Source: Bugula neritina (Eukaryota; Bryozoa; Gymnolaemata; Cheilostomatida; Bugulidae). Taken from it: DNA of 64,000 nucleotides. Positions 47,357 through 60,300 of this stretch are shown piece by piece (the first letter of the stretch is position 1; each line of letters begins with the position of its first letter). A model generated the notes under the pieces. It saw nothing but the letters and a program-made list of their open reading frames with translations. It made no database searches and had not been told where the DNA came from. Made by a program: the position numbers and the translations under genes. Location: positions 5,881,241-5,945,240 of the forward strand of contig OZ037768.1 of NCBI GenBank assembly GCA_964035545.1. Reading direction: 5' to 3'.

Positions 47357-50300
47357 TCATTTGAACTGGGAGCTCATCCCAGAAGTGTTTACAATAGATG
47401 GGTCATACGGCATGCCTTGAAATGGCGATCCCTCCGAATTCCAAGCTTTTTTCAACATATTTTGCATTTCCTAAAAAACAGAGCACACAATATTATTCCA
47501 TAAACCTATTTACACATGATCTGCATAGCTAAAGCATAGAAACATCAATTTTTGGTGAACAAATACAGGTTTGTAACCACCACAGTACTTGTATGGCAGA
47601 AATTATGGCTTCATATTTGAGGTTTCATAGACAGTTATAAGTGACTGTGTGGCCTTGGTACAGAGCTGGTGTAAACATTCAAAAGACCTAAAAATCTTTA
47701 GCATCAACCAAACAATACATTCAAAACACACTGGTGTGTTTGTGAAGCACAACATGCACATTAGATCAAATAAACTTGCTTGTTTCATATATAATAGGCT
47801 TCGCACCATGTCTTCTGTACCAACCACAGATGCAATTACACTTGGAGTATTTCGCTTTATTTTAACTTATCAAATATTTTATTAAATTATCAGCAGTGTT
47901 GCTAGGACTATTTGATAACAGCAATGAACTGTCATTAAAACAATTATTAAATTTTTTTACTATTGAAGTTATTATTAAAAACTATACTATAATCCAGTAT
48001 TACTCATAGGGTTTAAAAAATTATTAACTAGTAAAATATTTAAAAAAAATATTAGGTAAAACTCATATGTTATTCATTCAGTTCTGCGTTGTCTTGTTTA
48101 TATTTAGTAGGTATTACGGAAATAAATGTAGTTTTGCTACAAAGAGCGTGTTTTTGAGGTCAATTTTTATTGTATTAATATAAGTTTCAACTGCAAGCTA
48201 GGTAAGCCTGAACCAATAAAATGTCACTAACAAGAAAGAGCCCAGTTGGTGTTTTCTACTGCTTTCCTAAACAGTCTTTACTCTTCTAAGTTTCAACAGT
48301 CTATCAAACTAGACATGCATATTATATAACAAGTTTGACATTACACTTACAAAAAGTTAATAGATAATACTGACACAGGGTTGACCACCAGAGGGCAAAC
48401 ATACCTGCTCGCTGGAGGTTGGTAGCCCCAGTTTCTTCTGCCGCTCGTCATACATAAGTTTACCAATAGCAGACTGCGCCCCGTCATCTAAGTGCTCCAT
48501 AGAAACTGAGGCCTCAATTTTCCGTGTATTTATTTTAGGCTCTTCTACAAACACTTGCTCCCACCACCTTTCTTGCACCTTCTCTAAATTTATCTGTGTA
48601 AATAGCAGTCTGATTTGACGACATATTTTAGAGATTAACATTCAACATTTAAGAGCATCAAGTATATTTGCTTAACACCAGCGAATATTTAACCTTTACA
48701 TAAAAATCATATCGAAAAATAAAATGCATTATTAGTTAATCTTGACTCTCACTTGAAGATAAAAAGCTAAATATAAAATCTAAATCTCACTGCAACCAAG
48801 AATTGAAGGCTACAAACTGTAAAACTCATAACTGGAAACGTATGGCGAGTAGTTGAGTTTAGTCTAAGCTCTTACATGAATGCAGTCTTTTGGTACGAGG
48901 CTCCACATTGACTCCTCAACATTCACATCCCATGCCAAGTCTGAGTTCACAAGCTCAACCACTTGATTTTCTCCATCAATATAACTAGCAGATATGTGTT
49001 TCCTCTTTATATTCACTGAAACTTGTTTGGCTTTCAACACATTAGACGGCACCTGAAGGTTACAAAAACCCATCATCAAACTGCATAATTCTTTTTAACA
49101 ACGCAACTAGCTGGTGATAGAGTGGTAATTTTAATTTGTTACAGCTACCCTTGACACAACCAACCATCCGTACCCCAGGACATGGTGAACAGCATAGCCA
49201 TTGTACATCCAGTAGGCTAACACATATTAAACATGTTAAATTCATTATCAAAAGATTCTGTCATCTAATATGCTTACTTCAATCCTGAGATCACAGTCAG
49301 TGAGGGTCTGTGCCCATCTATATCCATCTCTCATCGCCCCGTTGTGACTTTCTGGATTCTCCTGGAACACTTGTTGACTGCAATTACAAAGATGTGCAGA
49401 CTTTATACAATTCAGAGTTCACACAAAATAATCTTCTGAACGTGCATTGAAAGCTCGTGTCCATGAAATCTACTGACATTTGCACTTTTACTGATAAGCA
49501 ATACTTATTCATTGCTTGTAAAACACTTATTTATTAAGTTCTACTAATTGATGCTCCTATATTTAGAACACCTGCTTTGTAAGCGTGTGGTTTAAAACTA
49601 AAATAAAAAGTGATATATTTATGTCAATACAAAATATAATTGTCATAATTATCATTTTTAAGTAAATCTAAATTTTTATAATTATCAAGAGATCACCTGT
49701 TCAGAGTTTCTGTATTTTTCGTTGGAGTTTTCTCAGTTGACTCGGAGGTCTGCATAGTGGGTGGAGGATTCTGGGAAGACGACTTAGTAACATCAGAAGC
49801 TTTCTTATTTTTTAGGTCTGCAATTCAAAATGATATGGTCAATGGTTGTATAGTCTAAACATTGTGATTGTTAGCAGTCAATCATTCTAGGACTTTAATA
49901 CTAAGTTAAATCTCGTTATACTAGGAGACTTTGAGCGAGATTCGAATTTACAAGTAAAGACCATTATGGTATCAAGTAATAAAAATTTGCCAATAAGTCA
50001 TAAAGCTTCAAAGAAAAATTATTTTTGTTAGAGATTTTATAATTTTTCCTAAACATTCCAATATATTCACAAGTGTTTGCATAGCAGATGTGCCTATAAC
50101 CTAGCTACTCTTTACGGCAAGAGGTACAGAACTCATCTCTCTAAACCTTCAATGTGTCATATTTTTCTCTCAGCATGATACTGTTTACTTAGTATAATAT
50201 ATTTCTAATGCCAAACTTCACCAAATAATGCTGGGGAATGCATTACATTTACGTAATATTTTCATTTACATCACTAACAATCATCACTCAGTTAAGGAAC

Positions 50301-51662
50301 TTTATGATATATAGTTAAAAATAACCACCACCTTTTTGATCCGGCCTTGATGGTATTACGGTTCGAGCGTCCTTGGCATTGTCTCTTTTTTCAGATAATT
50401 TCTCGTATTTCTCATAAGCCTACAATCAGTAAATTATGTGCATGCAAATGCTACAGAGTGTAGATACATCGATGTGTATTAAAGAATTTTACGTACAATT
50501 TCGGAAGTGATAAATTAAATAAAATGAATCAACAACTTTAAAATGCAATAAACTATTGCCGGAGAATCTTATGCTTACAGTGGACTGTACAGAGCATAAT
50601 GACAATTGGTTTATAATAGATAGCAATTATTAATAGATACAGAAAACTCATAAATTATGAGACATTATTACAATTATTACAATAATTTACCAGCCAGTCT
50701 AGATTAAGTAAAATATTCCCAGAGATTATTTCAGAATATTTGTCAAAATTATTTTCTGACATCAAGTGAAAACAACTCCTTTGTTATGTTATAGATACTC
50801 AATATCACTATAAACTTCCAATTACTAAAAGTACTTTATTATAGGAAATCTAGACACCCTCAGCTGCAGAGAGGACAACCCTCACCTGAATAAGAAGGCG
50901 CTGAGCAACACCCTGAGGAAAGCCTAGTTTGCTATCTCTACTCTCCATTATGTGATAGTAGTCTGTTCTAAAACCATGAGTAATATTTGTTTTAATGTAA
51001 AATTAAATTGTAAACTGCGACAAATAAATCATGTGGCTGTGTTAGCAGAAACTCATAAAAACTGAAGTGTTAAAGTAACAGCTGCTGTATGCACAACATG
51101 ACACGCAAACATTTGTGACATTTTTATACGCATTTCTTTATGATTTATTTTTATAACCTGTTTATTTGCTGATACCAAACCACAATTTTTGATTTTGGTA
51201 AATGATCAAACCAAACTTTTTAAAAATGCTAAGCAAAAAGTTGCAATTTAGAACAGATAACTCCAAAAATATTATTTGGTGTTTGGATTATTCTGTTATT
51301 TAGCAATCAGTCATAAAATTATAAAACTAATGCTTATAAACAATTCTCAATAACATACTCATACAAGATTGCTTCATGCATTATTTAAAACATTTTTATA
51401 ATATATACAAAGTTGTAACATTCAGTTTGTGCCAAAAAAATATTTTCTTCATACAATTTTAGTACCTGATTATAAAAATGGTCATAGACCATACGGGAGT
51501 AAAACACTGCAAGAGGTGAAAAAGTTGATAGCTATTCAAAGAGCCTTCTTACCTTCTGTAAAGGAAGCCCATCACTACATCTAAAAACTTGGCAATCTGA
51601 CCTTCTTTTTGAAGAATACCCAATAGTGTAGCATCATATATCTCGTTCTCAGCTGTTGCCAT
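47357..51662 (-). CDS. nudcd3: NudC domain-containing protein 3
   Basis: Eight exons join in phase into 326 aa: 51553-51662, 50886-50967, 50332-50419, 49697-49817, 49278-49377, 48876-49052, 48405-48593, 47357-47470. NUDCD3 is a cytosolic Hsp90 co-chaperone linked to dynein intermediate chain stability. The N-terminal helical part has YDATLLGILQKEG and FLYRRTDYYHIM, with the family's LGFPQGVAQRLL. A Ser/Thr/Pro-rich linker follows (residues ~95-135). The CS (p23-like) domain covers about 145-245, with SHNGAMRDGYRWAQTLTD, VLKAKQVSVNIKRKHI and ESMWSLVPKDC. The C-terminal tail has EMQNMLKKAWNSEGSPF. Length is a little shorter than the vertebrate ~360 aa, mostly in the linker. The ATG at 51662 starts the recognisable homology. 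Confidence 0.95.
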
Positions 51663-53844
51663 GGTAATTCTGGGTTTAAATTAGCTAAACTAACTAGAAG
51701 TACTCAGTTAGTCACTTAGGTTAACAGGTCAATACAATCAAGTAGATAATTTTAGACATTCAAATCAGGTCAATAAATTTTGAGTCAGCCTAATGATAAC
51801 ATTAACTTGAACTATACAAAAATTAAAATTATTACAGCTACTAGGTTACTTCTATGTTGGACACTTATAGTTGTAGGTGCAATCAAAGCAATGGTCATAG
51901 TAATCAGTCACAGTAAGAGTATTATACCAACACTGAATATCATAGCATCAGTGATAATGATATCAATATCCCTAGCAAAAATATGAATTACAATGTCATT
52001 TAACATTGATTGACATTGACACTGCAAATGTGGCATTGGCATATTCACTATCATATTGATATTGTAAAACTTTAACTGGTACTGTAAACCTAACAGCAAT
52101 TTTTTACTTCGAGCATAGTATGACTATGAGTAGCCCTATTAGTATTACTCATAATCACTTTGATAATCATAATAATAATCTCTAATCATAGTAATACTAA
52201 TAGTAATAGTCATTACTAATTAGTGTTATGATTGATTATAAATATAAGTGTAACTCAATTACACTTATATTATAGTAATACTAATAGTAATTGATGATTA
52301 ATAACAAAATTAAATCATAAAATTAAATGAATCGTTGAATTAATGAAATTGAATGTGTTATTATTTTATCATAACTATAAAATTTAATGCGACTATAAGT
52401 ATAGGATTAAGTATTAGTATAACTCAAGTATAACATTAATTAGGTATTGACAAAATTATCAAGTCGTTATTCTCATTATAGCCATGCTGATAACGAGAAT
52501 TCACTATTCATTATTCATTATTGTTGGATAAACGATTGAAACTAGAAACAAAAAATTATCTTTCAAAAAAGTGAATAAGGTCAAGGTGATTCAGCATAAG
52601 CCGCCATAAACGCAATCTCATTAACTTTGTCCAATAGAAACAGAGTTACTCGCGCGACTTATCACGTTTTATCCCCCCAAGAAACTCGCTGCATGAAACT
52701 GTACACTGCCTTCAATTAGGTATATAATATATTACCTATAATAATAATATAGTGACAATGCTATAGCCTATAGAATGCACATTCTTTAGATATAACGTGT
52801 GTGCAAATAATTTCTAATTGCATTTTCTAGACTATAATATCTAGCTCATATATTATATTTGACACACCCTCTTTTGTTTAGCTTAGACTGCAGATACATG
52901 CAGCTTGACAATAGAGCTGCCGCAATTTTAATAATCTTATTGGCTGCTTTAGGATATTTCATGTTGCACTTCTCTAACAATCCTAACTATATTTAGTATC
53001 CAGTTTTTAAGGCAGATGCAAAACTAACAATTCACTAAAGATTACCACACATGTTTTGTTTTTTTATTTCTAATATATCACTGATATTCATATTTAAGTA
53101 GTATAAGCCTATTATAGTGCATTGGCTACTTGGTAAGACGGTGTTTGAAGCATACCGGGTAGAAAGTAAAAACTAAAGCCTTGTAGTTCTATGCAACTGC
53201 CATCTAAATCAATGAAGAGGGACAACATATATTACAAAGCATTACATAGTATTCTAAACAACAAGAGCCCGACATTTATATGCTAGAAATGTGGCATTTG
53301 TCTAAATTATATTATAAAGCTTTGCAAATAAGGATAGAATTATTACTTAGTTGTTTAGTTTTTCAACTAATTTACATTCTTTATAAGCATATAATTGCAA
53401 AGTTGTACTTTCATCAACACCTAAGAATTAAGTGTTTTACAGGTAAAAAAATTATAGTTCGATAAATTTTATTTACATTTTACTCCATTGTGCAAATTTG
53501 TTAACTACTCTTATTTATAATTCAGTTTTCTTTAACTAGAAGACAAATTCATGCTTACCATTTATTTATATTTAACATACTTTTTAGAATACATGAAGGA
53601 TACATATGAAATACTTATTTATTTTTCTTATAAATTTTCAAATTAACATTAAATTGTTGTTTCATGATAACTATAAATTAGTTTATCATGGTAATTTACT
53701 CAAATCCATAAAGTAAATTTGCTTGAAACATCTTTTAAAACTCATGAATTGGTCACCAAAATAAAAAATGTGTAAATATAAAACTTATTCTATATTATTT
53801 GTCAATGAAGTTGTAGCAGACTGTAAAACTGTTTTAACTGATAG

Positions 53845-53896
<52 letters not shown>

Positions 53897-54392
53897 ATGT
53901 TGAAGATTTGGAATTGGCAATGTAGTACCCAAATGATTGTATTAATTTGTATAAATTTGTTGGACTATTTCGAAATGAATTCTATAGGTGGAAAGTGTTG
54001 TTTATAGCATATTAATAGCTGCAGTGTATGACACTTACAAGTCTGCAAGAGGTATAATGACCTAATCAAATCTGCATTTAACATTCTGAATGCAGTTTAA
54101 ATTGTATTGCATTCACTTATCACTTCAATCAGGTTAATCCTCTCCTTCGAGAAATAATCACAGCTTCAATTATTATTTTTATATGTAGGTAATTATATAA
54201 ATGTATTAGCCAATTACAACATTGGCACAATAATTCAGTTATATAGCATGTCACTAAAATGAAAGCCATATAATAGTGCTCATTACTGCATATAATATCC
54301 TAAACTTTTCTAAAGAATATCTTAACGAATAATCATGAAATTTGAAACACTGAAAAAGGCTGATCTGCGTATTAAAACTAATTCATTTGCAG
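51663..54392. other. Non-coding region between NUDCD3 and the interrupted gene
   Basis: About 51780-52470 is a third island of degenerate, roughly 6-bp-periodic AT-rich sequence (AGTAAT, ACTAAT words). A CCAATAG near 52630 and a CpG-containing patch at 52650-52680 could be promoter sequence. A 32-codon ORF at 52899-52997 encodes a hydrophobic peptide (AAAILIILLAALGYFMLHF) of unknown status. A (GCT)16 tract lies at 53846-53893. Upstream exons of the gene at 54393-63447 should be here or further left, but I cannot identify them. Confidence 0.5.
53846..53893 (+). repeat. (GCT)16 trinucleotide repeat
   Basis: Sixteen perfect GCT units in AT-rich non-coding sequence. Confidence 0.97.
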
Positions 54393-57300
54393 TTATGAGG
54401 TGCTGAAACGGATCATGGTACAGAAAAGGCACATTTCAGTAGATAGTTTGCTAAGATATTCAGATAATTCACGCCGTGTAGCAAGTCACAGAGATGTGTT
54501 GGCTGCTATCAAAAACTCAGGAGACAGAAGCCTCCTTAAACAATGGAAACAACCAGTTTTTCCACGGCAAGTTGCGTGATAAGACTTTTGTACTAAATAT
54601 TTATATACTGATTGAATAAATCAAACTTGTATTAAATTTGTATTTTCCTAAAATCATTATAATATAATTATTTAATGTGATGTATCAGAAATTGTTCAAA
54701 TTACAATTTACTATTTCTTATTTTTTTCTCTAACTATGGATGTGAATCTGAAATCACGTTGTGTTCTTGCAGATACCATCACATAGTGGACACTCATCCC
54801 ATATTCAACAGCATGGAGCAGACAGTTATTACAAGATTAGAGTCACTGTCAACTAGTGAAACACTAATTCCACTGAGCCACTCAATTAAAACAGGAAAAA
54901 ATAAGCATAATAATCAATATTGTTATAGTTTTCCGATTTAGGGTTGATGTGCCACCAAGAGAGTCTATTTAACACTAGAGAAACTTCACCAGTTAAGTCG
55001 AGTAGATATCGTTATATTTAATACAAGAATACATAATAAAAATCCAACGTACAACAGTAATGATACGCACGTCTATTTAGTTTACAGCACTATCCTCAAC
55101 TGAGCTAGTAGCGCGAAGCGGCTACTATTACTTATAAAACAGCCTAGCTAATTGGCTAATACATTGTTCCGGGTCAATACGCAACCTTGCGTATTGTGTT
55201 GCTGGTAGCTCCACGAGCCACCACACTGCCCCCTCCAGCAGAAAGCCCACTTTCTGATAAAATAAAATTCACATAAAAAACGTATACTTCGTTGTGGGGG
55301 GGTAAGAGAACAGTATAAAAGTATATACAAAAAAACAACAACTGATAAAAAATATACAGGTATATATAACGTGCACACTAAGTAATAAACAAGAGAAGGT
55401 CCTATCTACATGTAGAGTACGTGCCACCATTACGGTAGGGAATGCCACAGAGAGGTAGGTGAATGGGTAGTAGGGAGTGGTAGGTAGACTCGAGTTAACT
55501 GCGGGCCGCACGCTTTATGCGTTTAATAGACTCCTGTAAGTATTTGAGTTCACTGGAGGCTGCCTGTATCCGTGGGGCCAGCCTGTACACTTCTTGCTCC
55601 AAGTCATGCGCCCTAGCTTCTACCTCACGTAGGTTACGGGCCCAGGGGGACGAGCGAGAGGAAGTTGGTTGCCTGTGTCGTTTCCGCTCTGAGGATGGAA
55701 GAGGAGGAGGTAGTGTATATGCATTTGTGTCTACTCTCTGTAGTACGACACGAGGAAAGGTATGCGGCATGCGTATAGGACTGTGAGGTGGAGAGTTAGC
55801 AGACTGTGTAGGTTTATCTGTGGCTCCAGAGATGATAGGTCGCGGGGAAGGGAAGCCTTGCTCCAGGCGAGATAGCCGAGCTGAGTCAGTGATGAGTGGT
55901 TTGATGGCGTTGAGAAAGGCAGGATATGATGATTCGTCTACTTCATAGACATGTCCTTGATAGCACTGCATAGTACGTTGGTGCCGCAGTAGGTAATCAC
56001 GGTTATAGCTATATTCTCCGCAAGGGCAGAAAGTGGTGATGTAGTGCTGCGGCAAGTGCACCTTTAGTCTGCGGTGGGTTGTGAATCGCTGCTGGCAGAG
56101 GTTGCATTCACGATTACTCTCACCTCCTTGATGGGTCCTGATTTCCCTCTCTGTGGCAGGGGTAATCCAGTTGGAGGTTGCTTCCAACTGGGGTGGTAGT
56201 TGCCTGGTGGTAGGAGTTGTTGGGGCCGGCTCTGGGTCCCATGCCATCTCTAGAGAAGGCATGTCCGTAGAGACGGGTGCGAGTGTGTCTACAAAAGTAG
56301 AATTATTGTTAGATCGCGGTGGATCTTTACAACATAATTCTAGTGACTGTCGACCGTTGCTAGCCTGAGAGTCACTGCTTTTGGAATGCACTCGAGGAAC
56401 TGATGAATCATGTGTGGACTGACCAAGAACAGTGTCTAGCTCCAGGTCTAACAGACCGTCGGCCATTACAGTGTCTTCATCGTCATTCACATGAAACGTG
56501 GTTCCCAGTAATTCTGATTCAATCTGCTGAATTAGCTCAGAATTTACTGGCATCGAGCCCGTTTCCATGAATAGGAATACAAGACTTATACTGGCTTACC
56601 TGGGAACTCGGTATTAATGTCCATACTCAACGTTCTTGGTAAGGTTGGAGCTGGTTGTGGGATACGTCTGCCTTTGGCGATGTCAGCATAAGAAAAGGCT
56701 GAGCATCGTTTCTGAGGCACGAGGTCGGAACTATTTGCTTTACGCGCATTAATTCCTCCCACTATTCCGCCCTCGCAAAAGTTGATATTTGCGTGGGGTT
56801 CACAACTCCAACATTTTATCGTACGGTTTTCCCCTAGACTTTCATGTGCGCCGCTTCTAATGCAGTCACATATGAAGTCTTTCAAATACGGTGGGGGCTT
56901 CCTCGTACGCTGTCCCCTTTCTAGGGGGGGTGACACGCTTGCCGGTTCGTTAGTAGGGGCCTCTAATGGCGTCTCTACTTCACCGTTAGTGGTCACCTCT
57001 TCTTGTTCTCCGGATGGAGCCCCTCCCTCCGTGGGGGTTTGCACTTCCGGAACCGGCTCGGTTTCTGGAAGTGATGGAATTAGACTTGGCGGTGGCGGGC
57101 ATGCTTCTGTTGACAAAAGCTGCCGCTCCTCTCTCACCAAGTTTTCCTCCCGCGGTATGACCACTTCGTATTCAGGTCCATGCCGCCGTCGCCCGCGCGT
57201 CGTTGTCTGCCTCCTGGGCTCTAACAACGGGGGGGCTTCTCCCACTCCGTCAGGGCTAGCCCAATACGGTTTCAAGCAAGACTCATTCTGGATAGACACC

Positions 57301-60300
57301 TGTCCTGAGCGCTCAATCTTGTACGTATGATTGGGCATAGCCTCGACGACCACGTAGGGGCCTACGAACTTAGGCTTCAGCTTATCAGCCTGTCCGCGGC
57401 GCCTACGGTAATTGACCATCCACACCTTATCTCCTCTTTGATAGAGGGGTGGTTCATCGGAATCTTCGTGCCGCACCTTCCACTGCTGTTGACGCAGTAT
57501 CTCGTGTGCGGCCTTCATCCGTTCCACTAGTTCGCTGGCATACTCATGGACTGAGTTATCCTGCTCTGGAACGTGATAGGTGAGATGGTCAGGGACACGA
57601 GTCTCTCTCCCGAGCATCAAGAGGTTTGGGGTCTCACCAGTACTGGTGTGTGGGGTGCTACGGTATGCACGCATGACTTGCGGCAACACCGTATCCCATT
57701 CCTCTTGACCTCGTCCAAGGAGGAGACTCCGGAGCGCATCACCTAGCATCCGGTTGTTGCGCTCCACCACCCCGTTACCTTGAGGGTGGTAGGGGGTGGT
57801 CCTGCTCTGATTTACTCCCCAGAGGTGGCAAAGGTCGCTCATCAGTTGAGACTGGAATTGAGCGCCTTGATCAGAGTGTATCTGTTCGGGAAGCCCAAAA
57901 TAACAGAATACATGTTGGTCTAGTGCCCTGGCCACTGTTGGGGCTGATGCATCTGGGATAGCCAGAGCATCCGCCCACCTAGTAAAGTGGTCGGTTAGTA
58001 CTAGGATCCAATTATTGCCTCTGGGGGTCAGGGGCATGGGTCCGACCAGGTCTACAGCGACCACTTGCCAGGGCCTACCAGCATATAGCCTCCGCCGTCC
58101 TGCTTCACCAGGGGGGCGGCTATGCTTACTGGCCTGGCAGATCTCACACTGTTTGACTCTGAGCCGGACGTCACGCTCCATCTGCGGCCAATACCACCGG
58201 AGTCGTAATTTGGATATCACTCGCTTGACCCCTGCGTGGGCCTGCTTGTGAGTATCCCAAATCAACTCACGGCGGATGGCTGCGGGGCAGACTACCCTCT
58301 TCCTTTCCGGGTGTCTGCCGCTGGCAGCTAGAGAGATGGTTAGCAACCCATCCTGCCCGATCCGCAGCGAGTCCCAACGCTGACAGTATAGCCGGAACTC
58401 GGCGCATCCCTGTCGTATGCGTTCCTCGCTGGGTCGTCGCCCTTCCCTTTTGGCCCGGTAGATGTCTGCCACGACTCCCGGCAGCTCTTCTTGGAGCTTC
58501 TTCAGCTCTCGAACATTACCGGCCAGTACAGGGTTGGCGCGGAGGTTTTGTACATCCTCCGGGGACTCATCAACTCTTTGCCTGAGTTGACCTTGATCCC
58601 AGTCAAACGGTGCTCCGTGATGAGCCAGCGTCTCCAACTCGCATCGTGGGGGACCTCCATCCCTCTTCTCGATGTTGAGACACTGTTTGCAACCTCCGTC
58701 AGGTCGGCGACTCAACCCATCTGCATTGCTGTGTCTCTTGCCCGGTCGGTGTTCGATCCGGTATGAGAATTCAGCTAGGATTTCGAGCCACCGGGCGACC
58801 TGACTGGAGGGCTCTGCTCTCCTGCACAACCAGATCAGCGAGGCATGATCCGTACGCAGCCGGAACTTCCTGCCATATAGGTATGGTCTGAAGTGCTTCA
58901 CTGACTTGATTACTGCCAGCAGCTCCTTGCGGGTAGTGCAGTAATTTCGTTCAGCGGGAGAGAGAGACTTGCTGTAGTAGGCTACTACTACTTCTCGGCC
59001 TTCCTGCACTTGCGACAGCACAGCGCCAACATTCTGGTCACTGGCGTCTGTGTCTAGGATGTACTCCAGAGTGGGGTCTGGGTAGGCCAAGATGGGCGCC
59101 GTTAGGAGGCAGCCCTTGAGGCGGTCGAACGCTTCTTGTTCGACTGGAGTCCACTGCCACGTCACTCCCTTTGCGGTAAGCCGGTTTAACGGCTGGGCTA
59201 TGCCCGCAAAGTCTGGTATGTATTGCCTGTAATACCCTACCAGCCCCAAGAAAGCCCGGAGTCCGGTCAAGTCTTGGGGGGTGACCCAGTCTTCTACTGC
59301 CCGTACCTTTTCGGGATCCGTTGCCACGCCGTTTCGACCGACAACGTGCCCCAGGTACTTGACCTTCGGCTGCAATAGAGCGCACTTGGAAGGTTTGAGC
59401 TTAAGACCGGCACCTCGGAGTCTCTCGAAAACCTCCTGCAGACGACTGACATGTGTCTCGAAGTCTGGAGAGATTACGATGACATCATCGAGGTAGACCA
59501 GCAGTGTCTTCCAATGGAGTCCGCTAAGGACTTGTTCCATCAGCCTCTGGAAGGTGGCTGGGGCGGAGGTTAACCCGAAGGGCAACACCTTCCACTTCCA
59601 CAAACCGTCCCGTGTGATAAACGCCGCTTTCTCCTGGGCGTCGGGACTCAGAGGAACCTGCCAATAGCCGCTTAGCAAGTCTAACGTACTGAAGTACTTG
59701 CTGCCGGCTAGGGCGTCCAATGACTCGTCAATACGAGGTAGAGGGTAGGCGTCCTGTATGGTTACGCTATTGAGTTTGCGGTAGTCCACACAGAACCGCC
59801 AACTGCCGTCTTTCTTCCGGACCAGTACGACTGGCGAGCTCCACGCACTATGGGCGGGCTCTATCAGTCCCCGGTCCAGAAGATCCCGTACTTGTCGGCT
59901 AACCTCCTTCTCTTTCTCCGGCCCCAGCCTGCGCGTGGGCTGCCGGACAGGGGCTGTCCCTGCAGTCAGCGGTATTTCGTGTCTGACAATTCCAGTCAGT
60001 CCCACGTCATTCTCCCCGCTGCTGAACACATCACCGTAGTCGCGTAGTAACTTGGCCATAGCTTGGCGTTCCCTGTTACTCGCGCAGCCGCCACTGGCTG
60101 TTTCGTATAACTCCCGGAGATGTGTCGGAACTGCCCCTCGTCCCTGAATAGGGTGTCGAGGGGGTGCCTCCGTCGCGTCACCCAGCGACGGGCCCACGTC
60201 CTCTTCCTGGACGGAATGGAACCGGCCCAGCATTGACCCAGCTGGGAGCTCAATGGGCTCGGTAAAGGGGTTGACGCACTGCACTAAGACCTCCCCTCGC

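Noticed and set aside
53768-54007. Poly-alanine protein encoded by the GCT repeat
   Set aside because: The ORF exists only because of the repeat; flanking sequence has no coding character or splice support.
55495-56568. Envelope protein of an endogenous retrovirus
   Set aside because: No signal peptide, membrane anchor or cleavage-site pattern; the zinc finger and coiled coil point elsewhere.
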